Source: Chondrus crispus (Eukaryota > Rhodophyta > Florideophyceae > Gigartinales > Gigartinaceae). Taken from it: DNA of 43,057 nt. The stretch is taken from assembly GCF_000350225.1 (NCBI RefSeq), contig NW_005179065.1, forward strand, positions 151,476 through 194,532, read 5' to 3'. Position numbers and translations under genes: made by a program. Under the pieces are notes generated by a model. That model had not been told where the DNA came from and searched no databases. It worked only from the letters and a program-made list of their open reading frames with translations. Numbering within the stretch: the stretch's first letter is position 1; every line of letters begins with the position of its first letter. Below are positions 28,975 through 38,226 of the stretch, in pieces.

Positions 28975-30242
28975 ATGTCCGTAGAACAAGCGAACGACAC
29001 AGAAAATCCGAGCCATACTCGGATTGACAACCGAAATTATGCTACTGTTGATAATATGACAAGATCTAGTCGTGGGCAAAACGGTCGCTTTCAATCCTCA
29101 AATGGCGATGCAGACGGCGCCATACAAAAGAATCGGAAAAGGAATCAGCGTCATCGTGCTAGGCGGAAAAGCTCGATGGAAGCTGTTTTCGAACGATATA
29201 TTGCAGTGTTCTTTATCGTGGGGGAAAAAAGAGATTGGATTCCCTACTCTTCGCGGACTGGTCCTTTTGTTTCTGTTTTTCAGAGCATCATAAAATCTGC
29301 TTATAGACTCGGAAAAAATGAACGATCATCAATGCTTCGGGGCATATACCTCAACTCTGGAGAAGCCGAAGAAATGGCCAGAATCAGCGTCAGAGATCCT
29401 TCAGTCCCGTCTGCCACACCATCAAGAGTGACAGTCTACGGCTACCGAAGACTGCCGTCGCTGACTAAACCAAAATCGGAAATAAAGGCATTAGAAGACT
29501 GGTTAAATCACGTAGAAAACATTGGCGCACTGTTCGGCACATGGACGGAAGCACGCAATATTTGCGTCAATGCGATTCGGAGCTACAATTATATCTCCGA
29601 GAATGAAGTTGGGTACGTTGGATTCCCTGTCCAGGTCTCACCAATACCTTTGCAATCATCATCGTCGTCGCAGCCTGGACCTCAAATAGGAATCAATGCA
29701 TGTAATGACACAGAGGTGAATGATCCCGCCCATACGCCAAGCCGACGACTTGGAGCCCAGAACACCCTTGCTAATTTGGAATCGTCATCATCGGTGCAAA
29801 GGCCTTTGCCGCAAGTCATTGCCATTGCGAGAGAGAGGTACGCATCTGGGGAGGGTGGCAACAATGCTCGTGATGCATTGATTGCTTTAACAGTAAGGAC
29901 AAACGGGTCACAAACAGTCCGTGGTCGGGCACGAGAACTGGACAGTCATGTGCCAAGCAATTGCGCCAACATCGCAATAGCCGGCGATGTGATCACTGCT
30001 AACGGAAGTACATATTCGGGTGATGAGACCGAAACAACGGGTTCCGCAGACTGTTCTGTTGACGAGCGAAACAGTAGAATGCTTCAGTTCATGTTGCACT
30101 ACCTCGATTTAGTGCATTGCGACGAGTTGTTCCTGGCTTTATGCATGGTATTTGATAATCGCTTGCATTCCATGTTTCACATTGTATTGGGAGCCTTTAG
30201 AGAGAAGTGCAACAACAAGCAGCCCCATGTACCCTACATGGT
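28975..30242 (+). CDS. Unknown protein, 3' end cut off by chromovirus LTR
   Basis: Open from the ATG at 28975 (MSVEQANDTENPSHTRIDNR) for 422 codons, until the LTR begins at 30243; the frame then continues into the LTR and stops at 30429. The N-terminal third is basic (QKNRKRNQRHRARRKSSMEA) and is followed by a possible folded segment (KALEDWLNHVENIGALFGTW). The middle is Ser/Pro-rich and disordered, and a helical segment (MLHYLDLVHCDELFLALCMVF) lies near the junction. I recognise no family. It could be a host gene or an accessory ORF of a transposon. The sequence right of the chromovirus is unrelated to it. Confidence 0.5.
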
Positions 30243-30850
30243 TGTGGTACAACTCTCCTCAAACCCTAGCGGGCGAGAGGCTCGGAGGATGAGCCGAGGG
30301 AGCTCGCGACGCGAGACGCGCGGCGCGCGGTTACCGAACGGTCGGACTTGCGAAAAGGGAGTGGCACACTGGCCGGTTACGCGCAGTCGTCCCGAGGTGC
30401 TAGATCGGAGACGACCGGTAACGGGTTAGAAGCCAACGCGCGAGAGAATACCGAAACGGCAGTACGTAGGCGCGAAAGGGAGGGGGGCAAGTCTGCCCCC
30501 CGTGTTTACTGCGAGGACGGTGTCCAGGTCTTAACCCCTCAGAGGGACGCCCGGGACACCTGTCCAATACAGTACCTGTCACTTACTGTGGACCAGGTAC
30601 TGTACGCGATTGAAAATCTAGCGCCGTCATTACACCACCGCACGGATCCTCACACTACGCGCTTGCATTACACTGCGCGCGCATTATCCCCACACGGTTC
30701 CTTACACTACACGTGTACCCAAGCGTACACCTGTCACTTGCTGCGCCCGTTCGGTAATCATACGTATTACACGTGGGCCACGGTGCCCCGTGCCCGCTGC
30801 GCGCGGCCGCTCCTACTGTACACCGACCGCGGATCGGTCGTTGTACCACA
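30243..30850 (-). repeat. 3' LTR of element 2 (608 bp)
   Basis: Differs from 40695-41302 at four positions, all in the last 220 bp on the plus strand; three are transitions. Same length, no indels. Confidence 0.97.
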
Positions 30851-30865
30851 GACCCCCTTCCTTAT
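30851..30865 (-). other. Polypurine tract of element 2
   Basis: On the minus strand the bases directly before the 3' LTR read ATAAGGAAGGGGGTC, a purine-rich plus-strand primer. Confidence 0.75.
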
Positions 30866-31005
30866 CTGTCGCCACATCCTCGTGGCGACCACATCTCCTT
30901 CCCAGCGGTCCCCTCGATCTCTTCCACAACCTGTGCGTGCGATGACCGGACGGAAGCCTCTTCGCGCTGACGAGCACGCCTCGTGGCTCTTCACCGACCT
31001 GACGG

Positions 31006-31013
31006 TATATAAG
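31006..31013 (+). promoter_or_regulatory. TATA box for the antisense ORF
   Basis: TATATAAG on the plus strand, 166 bp before the Kozak ATG at 31179, followed by a C/A-rich leader like those before other genes in this window. It lies inside the element, outside the LTR, and points away from gag-pol transcription. Confidence 0.6.
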
Positions 31014-31178
31014 TCGGGTATATCGTCCAATTCGGATAGCGCGGCTTCTGTCTCCTCCCACGCGAACCCCCCAGAACCACCAACTCCAACACAGCACTCC
31101 CCCACACTTCACCAACACTCCTCCATTCCTTCCCCAGACGACGACATTCCTTTATCCCAACTCTTCCCACGACCGACC

Positions 31179-33422
31179 ATGGACCACAGCAACACCCCCG
31201 TGGACGCGCTTCCGATCGGCGCGCCGTCGAGCCCCATAAGGGCTCCGGCGTTACCCGGGTCGACTCCCGCGTTTCAGCCGCAGCGCGCTCGCCGCGGCGG
31301 AACAGAGTCGACCACCAATTTGGCCGAGCCCGCGACGCGCTCGCGAGCTGATGCGTCCGATCCGGTCGCTGCGCCACCGATAGAAGAACGACCGACCTGG
31401 CCCTCGCCGCTGCCCTCCGAGGGTGTGGCTCCAAGGACGGTTGAGGCGGGTCCGGCGTACCCCGCGGTACTACCCCCGCCTCCCATGTCGCCGCTGCCTG
31501 CCGCGGGCACGGCGTCGCCAAGAGCCGATTTCGGTACTGTGCGCGAGACGCTGGCACCGCCGGCTGTCCTGCTCTCGCCGCGAGCCGAGCGGGGGTCGGC
31601 GCTACCGCTCGGGCGGGCCTTCACGACCCCCAGCGCGCCGAATTGGCTGAGAAGTGGCGTCAAGTCCGTCCGGTCGCTGCTGCCCGGGTCCTCGATGGAC
31701 CACCGGCGGCGGCGAGCCCGGCGACGCGCTTCCGGTCGCAAGCCCCCGATGACGGTCGACGAATACGTGCGGCGCCGCCTCTTGGACTCGGCGCGATTCC
31801 AGGCAGTCCCTGCGAATCATGCCATCGTGACTCCGTCCGGGCGGGGTAGCGTGGCGCAGCAGAATCGGGCGGGCGCTTGGCAAGCCCGATGGCGACACGT
31901 GCCGTGCCGTACACCCGCCGCGGGTGGCAGCGACTTGCTCTACGTCCGGTGCGGTGGCGAGGAGCGGTACCACGTCACGCTCCTCAACCTATTCGGTCGG
32001 TACAGGCGCTACGATGGCGTCGTGCCGGACATCCGCTTGGTGGCCTTCCCGCGCCCTTTCGACAACTGGTACAGCATCGCGGACCGCGGCCGGTGGGGCG
32101 AGGACGCTGCGCGGGAGAGTCGGCTGCGCTGGCGCCGTGCAGATGACTTCTTCCACATGTGGCACAACACCGAGTTTTTCTCGGTGCCCAGCGCAGCGCG
32201 GCGAGGCCTGTATCCTTCGCTCCCTCCGGACTGGCCGGACCTCGAGGCACCGGAGCACCTTTGCGTGCCGACGCCGAGTGCGATGGCCTACGTCGCGGCG
32301 CATTGGTTGCCACGCGGTCGAGCGGAGTCAGCCGAAACGGAACGTACGCGCACGCTTGTGCGCGCGATCGTCTTGTCCGAATGGGCGGTACTCGCGTTGT
32401 TGTGCTTCCTTCGGGCTGCCCGCGAGGGGTTGCCGTTCTTCACGAGGTGCCCCGACCCCCGGTTGGCTGCGAGGCGAGACGAGCCGCTCGGTGAGCGCGG
32501 CGTGCTCTTCCGCCTCTCGGTGGGGCTGATTGCCCTCATCCGTTCGGTCGGCGTCAAGGAAATCCTCGACGGTACCGCGTACGACGCGGCGCGCGCGGAA
32601 CAGCTACTGACCTTCACGGCAAGTCTGGACTGGACCGGCCGGCCGGGCTTCGTATGGTTCAGCTGGGCCCGCGGCTGCGCGTTAGACATGCCGCCTTGGG
32701 TCAGCGACGAAGCGGGCGCGGTCGGCGACGACGCAGCATACGGAACCGTTGAAGCGGAAGGCCTTTACGAGGCACCGGCCGATGACGGTGGTGGGTCCTC
32801 GCTCGCGATCGCTGCCGATACGGTGGCGCCTGTCGCTACGCCCGCGCTACCCGCTCCCGGAGGGTCCACTCGTGTGGGCTCCATCCAGAGCGACTCGCCA
32901 AAGGGGGTCGCTCAGGAGCGGCGCGACTTAAGGCGTCCGGTCGGTGAGGCGGGATTTTCGGACCCACCCCCGGTCACTCAGCATATAAGCGCGGTGACCG
33001 GGGCCGAAACCGTATCGCGACCAGCAACGATGCCGAGACCTCCCACAAGTCAACCGCTCGGTCGAGTTCCCCCGGAGCGCCTCCGGGAGGCGGCCGCGCT
33101 CGCGGCACTGCAGTACGCTTGCTCCTTTGAGGGGGCGGACGCCCCCTCCTCGGTCGAGGCGGCGCTACTGCAGGCGCGCGATTGGATGCTCCGGGTTCGG
33201 CAGCTCGAGAAGACCGTCGCGGTGTTACAGGAATCCTCTGCCGCGGCGACGCGCGAGCGTGCCGAGCATCACGCAAAGTTGCGCTCCGTACAGGACGTCC
33301 TTGCGGTGGTGAGCCAACGCCTGGCGGCGCCCCCGATGTCTTCGTCGACAGTCGGGGCCTCGCGCCCCGCGCCCGACGACGTCGAACCGGCGCCCTCGGC
33401 GAAGCGCTCGCGCCACTTCTAG
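31179..33422 (+). CDS. Antisense ORF of the chromovirus, unknown 747-residue protein
   Basis: Lies between pol and the 3' LTR, on the strand opposite to gag-pol. The chosen start (ACCATGG, MDHSNTPVDALPIG) follows the TATA box; the same frame is open upstream to 30348, with another ATG at 30942 that precedes the TATA box. Layout: a Pro/Ala/Ser-rich N-terminal part, a strongly basic patch (MDHRRRRARRRASGRKPP), and a central region of about 270 residues that looks globular and is rich in Trp, Tyr and Arg (FDNWYSIADRGRWGED, DDFFHMWHNTEFFSV, PGFVWFSWARGCALDMPPW). Next come a disordered linker, a coiled-coil segment (WMLRVRQLEKTVAVLQE) and a basic end, KRSRHF. No family recognised. GC-rich DNA favours chance ORFs, but the opposite strand here has only short frames. 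Confidence 0.65.
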   Translation: MDHSNTPVDALPIGAPSSPIRAPALPGSTPAFQPQRARRGGTESTTNLAEPATRSRADASDPVAAPPIEERPTWPSPLPSEGVAPRTVEAGPAYPAVLPPPPMSPLPAAGTASPRADFGTVRETLAPPAVLLSPRAERGSALPLGRAFTTPSAPNWLRSGVKSVRSLLPGSSMDHRRRRARRRASGRKPPMTVDEYVRRRLLDSARFQAVPANHAIVTPSGRGSVAQQNRAGAWQARWRHVPCRTPAAGGSDLLYVRCGGEERYHVTLLNLFGRYRRYDGVVPDIRLVAFPRPFDNWYSIADRGRWGEDAARESRLRWRRADDFFHMWHNTEFFSVPSAARRGLYPSLPPDWPDLEAPEHLCVPTPSAMAYVAAHWLPRGRAESAETERTRTLVRAIVLSEWAVLALLCFLRAAREGLPFFTRCPDPRLAARRDEPLGERGVLFRLSVGLIALIRSVGVKEILDGTAYDAARAEQLLTFTASLDWTGRPGFVWFSWARGCALDMPPWVSDEAGAVGDDAAYGTVEAEGLYEAPADDGGGSSLAIAADTVAPVATPALPAPGGSTRVGSIQSDSPKGVAQERRDLRRPVGEAGFSDPPPVTQHISAVTGAETVSRPATMPRPPTSQPLGRVPPERLREAAALAALQYACSFEGADAPSSVEAALLQARDWMLRVRQLEKTVAVLQESSAAATRERAEHHAKLRSVQDVLAVVSQRLAAPPMSSSTVGASRPAPDDVEPAPSAKRSRHF

Positions 33423-33570
33423 ACACCGGCTTGCCGAGCGTCTCCTCCCTTACGTAGTACAGTAGGGGCATTGCCCGGATTAAACGAAACCGATTATCGG
33501 TGCTCTTCTTCCTCGCCAACTTGCGCAATTAAATCGTACTTCGGGCTACGCTTCCCCCCCTCCTAAGGTA

Positions 33571-33576
33571 AATAAA
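33571..33576 (+). terminator. Polyadenylation signal for the antisense ORF
   Basis: AATAAA on the plus strand about 150 bp after the antisense stop codon and before the pol stop codon at 33781 on the other strand. Position and orientation suit the antisense transcript. Confidence 0.45.
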
Positions 33577-33780
33577 AATCGTAGCCCGGTTCCGCGAACG
33601 GTATTGCACGCGCGCGGGCGAGACGGAGCCGATGGCACCGACACTGGAAAACCGCAAATCGGACGGCTTTGGGTCGGAAACCATCGATGGACGTCGCCCC
33701 CTTGTCGGTTCGATCCTGTAGCGGTGCGCGTGCGAACACGAGCGTCCGAGCGGTTCGGTGTGAAGCCGCGAAGCGTCGCG

Positions 33781-36700
33781 TTATGCCTGCGTAGGTTCTC
33801 CGCGTTGGCGCGTGCGCCAATACCGATCGATAAACGGTTGCGGGAGCCCATCGGCGGGCTCATAGGTGTCGTCCGAAGCGGTATATCCATACCAGCGGAC
33901 CTTGTACTGGATCCCGCCCCGCGCGGTACGGTGTCCGACGATGCGGTCAACGACGTACTCCGCGCTCGGGGCGGCTGCGGGGACTTCCGATTCGGTCGAC
34001 GCTGCGGGGGTGACGATATCCCCCGGCCCGCGTGGCATCTTCGTCACGCGGTCGATGCTCACGCGATTCTCCACGCCGTCCTGTTCGATCAGGACCGTGG
34101 TGTCCGTAACGGAGCGCACGCGAAATGGACCCTCTGTCTTGGGTAGAAGCTTGACAGAGAGGTCGTCCGTATCGGTCGGACTTCGCGCACGCGCGCGGCG
34201 CTCGACGCTTGTCAACGGACGTGGCGGGCGGTCCACGTACACGAAGTCGCCCGCCTTGACGACCGGCCGAAAGCGGACCTTCTTGTCGAAATTGTCCTTG
34301 TACCGCTTTTGCGAAGCGGTAAGTTTCATCCGTGCGCGGTCGAGAGCGTCGCGGAGCTTGCGCAGCGTGGCCCTCTTGTACTGTACCGGGGTACGCGGGT
34401 CCTCTAGATGGGTCCCCGCGCCCTGCGGTACAGTTCCGGGAAGGATCAATCCAGACGGTGGCCGCGTCAACACCAGGTCGAACGGAGTGGTCTCCGTCGA
34501 CCGGTGGACCTGCGTATTGTACGCGAAGGTCAGCGGCTGCACGTAGTTGTCCCAATCGCGCTGGTGCTCCTCCACGTAATGTCGGAGACGTTGCACCAGC
34601 GTGCGATTGAACCGTTCGGTTTGCCCATTCGTCTGGGGGTGGTAGGCCGTCGTGAGATAATGCCTCACCCCCAGGAGGGCGCATACCGCATCGAAGAATT
34701 TAGCAGCGAACTGCGGACCGTTATCGGTGAGCACGTAGCGCGGCGCTCCGTAGACGTAGACCCAGTTGTCTAGGAACGCATTAGCGACGACCGAAGCGGT
34801 GGTAGTCCGTAGCGGTATGCTGCGCGTAAGCTTGGAAAACCGATCGGTAATAACCAGCACGTGTTGGTTCCCGTGCGCGGTCTTGGGCAGCGGGCCCAGG
34901 AGGTCCATCGCGACAAACTCCATGGGGCCCGCCGCGGGGAACAGCTTGAGATCCTTCTGGTTCTTGACAGGCGTCCCGCGGGTAGCAGCGCACGACGCGC
35001 AGTTCCGTACGGTCGCAAACGCATCGTTGGCCATGTGTGGCCAGTAGTACTCCCTTCGCAGGGTGTAGTACATGCGCGTTCCCCCCGGATGACCGGCTAA
35101 CCTCGGATGGTGTGGCAGGTACAGTACCCGGGGGCGTAACCGATTCGGTACCACGCGTTGTAGGGTCCCATCGAGCGGGGACTTCCTTACAAGGAAACCG
35201 TAGCGGTCGACGTCAAACTTAGAACTAGGCTCTCCGACCGTTTCGGCAGCGACGCGACAGAACGCGTCGTCCGCCTGCTCGCGTAGGAAATCCTCAACCG
35301 AGATGGACGCCACGTCGCGTTCCTCGGGAGTTACCGCGAGCGCGTGAAATCCGTCCGGACGGTCTTGTGTCGGGTCCCAGTGCACCTTGTCCAGGAGGGG
35401 CTCGCTGCCTTCCTGCGACTGGACAACGAAGCACGGGACCTCGTCATCGACCGGAGCGGTGTGACCGCCGTCGGTGCGTAGGCGCGAGACGCCGTCCGCG
35501 AGTCGGTGCTTGACGCCCGGGCGGTACTGTACGTCGTAGTCGTACTCCGCCAAGCGTAGGCGCCAGCGTGCGAGCCGCCCGGAACTGTCCGCCAGATTGA
35601 GGACCCAGCGCAGGGCCTCATGATCTGTGCGGAGATTAAACGTGCTTCCGTACAGGTACGGCCGTAGCGTGAGGATGCTCCACACTACGGCCAAGCATTC
35701 CTTCTCGGTGGTCGTATAGTTGCGTTCCGCGTCTGTTAGCGCGCGGCTCCAGTATCCGATCGGTAGGCGACACCCGTCGGGCTGCTCCTGTAAAAGGGCG
35801 CAGCCCACTTGGTGCCCGCACGCGTCGGTGTCCAGCGTGTACTTCTGACCGTAACGGGGCAACGCGAGAATTGGCGGTGACACGAGGCGCTTCTTCAGCG
35901 CCTCAAATGTTTCGTATTCCGCATCGGATAGGACCCCGAACTCGAAGGGCTGATTTTTGCCGGTCTTCCGATTAAGCGGTGCGGCGATCTTCGCGAAGCC
36001 CTTGACGAATCTCCTGTAGACATTACACATACCGAGAAAGGACCGTAGCTCCGTTTGGTTAGTTGGCGCGCGCGCCCGCTCGATCGCGACAACGTTGCGA
36101 CGCTCGACCTCCAGCCGTCCCGGTCGGATAACATGACCCAGGTAGGTAACCGACGTATCGAAAAACGCGCACTTCGATAGTTTTAGCGATACGCCGGCGT
36201 CTTGTAGCAAGCGTAGTACCTCGCGCACGTGTGCCATATGTTCCGTAACGGTTCGCGAGTAGACAATGACGTCATCAAGGTAGACCAACGCGGTCTCCCA
36301 TTTCACGCGGGACAGGATGATGTCGACCGCTCGTTGAAATGTCGCGGGCGCGTTTTTGAGACCGAACGGCATGCGTAGAAAGCGGTAGAGGGCCGAATGC
36401 GACGCGAACGTTGTTTTATCGCGGTCCTCCTCGGCGATCTCCACCTGCCAATACCCGCTATTACAGTCTAGCGTGGTAAAGACAGTGGCATCGCCGAGCG
36501 AGTCGATACATTCGTCCATGCGCGGTAGTGGGTAGGAGTCGCGAACCGTAACGGCGTTTAGCTTGCGGTAGTCCACGCAGAACCGCATGGTCCCGTCCTT
36601 TTTAGGGACGAAGACCACGGGGCTCGCCCACTCGGCCGATGTCGGTTCGATGACTCCCGCGCGCAGCATGCGGTCGATTTCCTTCTTCTCCTTCTCGCGC

Positions 36701-38226
36701 GCGATGGGTCCGGCTCGGTAGGGTGCTTGGTAGATCGGCTTCGCACCGGGCTTCAGCTCGATGCGATGCTTCGTAGCATCGATCTTACCCAAGTGGCCGG
36801 ACCACATGTCCTTGAACTCGGACAGCATGTCCATAATTTCCGACCGGACGGTACTGTCTTCTGCACCAATATGGACGTCTTCTTCCCACGAGCGGGTCTT
36901 CTCCGCGTCCGTATCGGTCCGCTCATCCGCGTTAGCGGGATTGCCACTGTGGGCGTCGTCCGTTTCCGGTTCTTCGCGTCGCGCACATTCCCCTGCGGGT
37001 GAGGAATTAATCCTGCCTTCGTCCGTAGCGGATTCTTTGCGACGCGCGTATCCTTCCGTAGCGGTGGAGGATTGTCTTCTGCTCTCGTCCGTAACTGGTT
37101 GTTCGCGTCGCGCTTGTTCCTCCATAGCGGTCGAGGAATTATTTTTGTTCCCTCCCCCTTCCTTAGCGTCGGCCTCTCCGGGGACCGGCACGCCAAGTGT
37201 CAGGATGTGTGTGGGGGATGGCAACGCGAGACCGACAACGGTATGCTTGGGGACGTGGGCCGCGCGGCTTCCGAAGTTGCTAACAAGCACCGTAAACGGC
37301 TCGCCCGGGAAGAGGTCCATGACCCCCTGGGCCATCAGGCATAAATTCTTATGCGCCGTTTTGGGGTGGTTTTGCAGGAAGCAAAGCCCCCCAACCGGTG
37401 TTGCGACGCGTACCATCGCTTGGGTCATCGGGGGTATCGTGACCCCCTTGACCACGCGAATTTTCCGTGACGGTACGTTCGTCGGGAACTGCGCGCGCTT
37501 CCGGTCGGCCGAATTTTCCTCCTGCGGGAGCTGCTGCGACGGTCCCCTCGAGGCCATCTTGCGGTCGTGCCTCGAGGGTGTGACTCCCGTCAGCGCTACG
37601 GACGGCGCATGATGGAATAGCACCTTCCTCTGCGGTGGCAGGATCGCCTTCACGTGGCGATCCAGGAACGTGGTTCCGAGGATACAGTCCACCGCGAGGT
37701 TGGTGACGACCAAGAACGGCACGCGCGCGACGAACTCACCAATCCGGACGTACAGTTTGAGCTCGCCGAGGGCCTTCATCGACCTATTCGAAGCGTCGAT
37801 GAGCGGCGGGCTCCGCGCGGACTGGATGGCAGCGCGCCACGGTTCTGCCACCCAGCGTAGGTGGATTAGATTCGGGCCGGCGCCCGAATCTAGAACCCGC
37901 GTGATGGCGCGCATCATCGCGCGTCGTTGCCCGACCGTTGCGGTGACCTTATGATTTTGCTTCTTGAAGAAGCAAATTGCCGCTTCGTCCGTTCGGCTCT
38001 GCGATGGCGCGCGTACCGAAGCGGTCGACGGGGTGCCTTGTTTATTGAGGCTTGGCACGGAGAGGATCGTCGACGCCTCTACGCGTCCTCCCCGGCTTCC
38101 CCCGTCAACCCAAGGTCCTCGGGCCCCTCGTCCGTCAGCGGTAGCGCGGGTTCTTCCGATTGGACGGCCTCGCGCGGCTCGACCACGTTGATGCCCGTGG
38201 GAGCCTGCGCACGCGAATTTCGCCAC
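33781..38226 (-). CDS. Chromovirus pol (protease, RT, RNase H, integrase, chromodomain), intact
   Basis: 1481 codons of open frame. Protease: RVLDSGAGPNLI (Asp about 113). RT: VPKKDGTMRFCVDYRKLNAV, TVFTTLDCNSGYWQVEI and YLDDVIVYS (36271-36282). RNase H: YTLDTDACGHQVGCALLQ and TTEKECLAVVW. Integrase: His/Cys finger (HHPRLAGHPGG...CASCAATRG), then the DDE core VAMDLLGPLP, LTDNGPQFAA, GQTERFNRTL. C-terminal chromodomain: YVVDRIVGHRTARGG, YKVRWYGYTASDDTYEPA, FIDRYWRTR; in chromoviruses this targets integration to marked chromatin. A Glu/Arg-rich, partly repetitive insert lies between protease and RT. pol overlaps gag by 148 nt in the -1 frame and lacks an ATG at its start, implying a frameshifted gag-pol fusion. 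Confidence 0.96.
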   Translation of the reverse strand: MAKFACAGSHGHQRGRAARGRPIGRTRATADGRGARGPWVDGGSRGGRVEASTILSVPSLNKQGTPSTASVRAPSQSRTDEAAICFFKKQNHKVTATVGQRRAMMRAITRVLDSGAGPNLIHLRWVAEPWRAAIQSARSPPLIDASNRSMKALGELKLYVRIGEFVARVPFLVVTNLAVDCILGTTFLDRHVKAILPPQRKVLFHHAPSVALTGVTPSRHDRKMASRGPSQQLPQEENSADRKRAQFPTNVPSRKIRVVKGVTIPPMTQAMVRVATPVGGLCFLQNHPKTAHKNLCLMAQGVMDLFPGEPFTVLVSNFGSRAAHVPKHTVVGLALPSPTHILTLGVPVPGEADAKEGGGNKNNSSTAMEEQARREQPVTDESRRQSSTATEGYARRKESATDEGRINSSPAGECARREEPETDDAHSGNPANADERTDTDAEKTRSWEEDVHIGAEDSTVRSEIMDMLSEFKDMWSGHLGKIDATKHRIELKPGAKPIYQAPYRAGPIAREKEKKEIDRMLRAGVIEPTSAEWASPVVFVPKKDGTMRFCVDYRKLNAVTVRDSYPLPRMDECIDSLGDATVFTTLDCNSGYWQVEIAEEDRDKTTFASHSALYRFLRMPFGLKNAPATFQRAVDIILSRVKWETALVYLDDVIVYSRTVTEHMAHVREVLRLLQDAGVSLKLSKCAFFDTSVTYLGHVIRPGRLEVERRNVVAIERARAPTNQTELRSFLGMCNVYRRFVKGFAKIAAPLNRKTGKNQPFEFGVLSDAEYETFEALKKRLVSPPILALPRYGQKYTLDTDACGHQVGCALLQEQPDGCRLPIGYWSRALTDAERNYTTTEKECLAVVWSILTLRPYLYGSTFNLRTDHEALRWVLNLADSSGRLARWRLRLAEYDYDVQYRPGVKHRLADGVSRLRTDGGHTAPVDDEVPCFVVQSQEGSEPLLDKVHWDPTQDRPDGFHALAVTPEERDVASISVEDFLREQADDAFCRVAAETVGEPSSKFDVDRYGFLVRKSPLDGTLQRVVPNRLRPRVLYLPHHPRLAGHPGGTRMYYTLRREYYWPHMANDAFATVRNCASCAATRGTPVKNQKDLKLFPAAGPMEFVAMDLLGPLPKTAHGNQHVLVITDRFSKLTRSIPLRTTTASVVANAFLDNWVYVYGAPRYVLTDNGPQFAAKFFDAVCALLGVRHYLTTAYHPQTNGQTERFNRTLVQRLRHYVEEHQRDWDNYVQPLTFAYNTQVHRSTETTPFDLVLTRPPSGLILPGTVPQGAGTHLEDPRTPVQYKRATLRKLRDALDRARMKLTASQKRYKDNFDKKVRFRPVVKAGDFVYVDRPPRPLTSVERRARARSPTDTDDLSVKLLPKTEGPFRVRSVTDTTVLIEQDGVENRVSIDRVTKMPRGPGDIVTPAASTESEVPAAAPSAEYVVDRIVGHRTARGGIQYKVRWYGYTASDDTYEPADGLPQPFIDRYWRTRQRGEPTQA

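Noticed and set aside
30348..30941. Extension of the antisense chromovirus ORF upstream into the 3' LTR
   Set aside because: The frame is open, but this part lies before the TATA box and inside LTR sequence, and a similar chance frame occurs in the other LTR. The Kozak ATG at 31179 is the better start.
33604..34146. Long plus-strand frames opposite gag-pol of the chromovirus (for example 33866-34546, 36761-37612, 39243-40031)
   Set aside because: They are shadows of the clearly coding minus strand in GC-rich DNA, without start context or domain.
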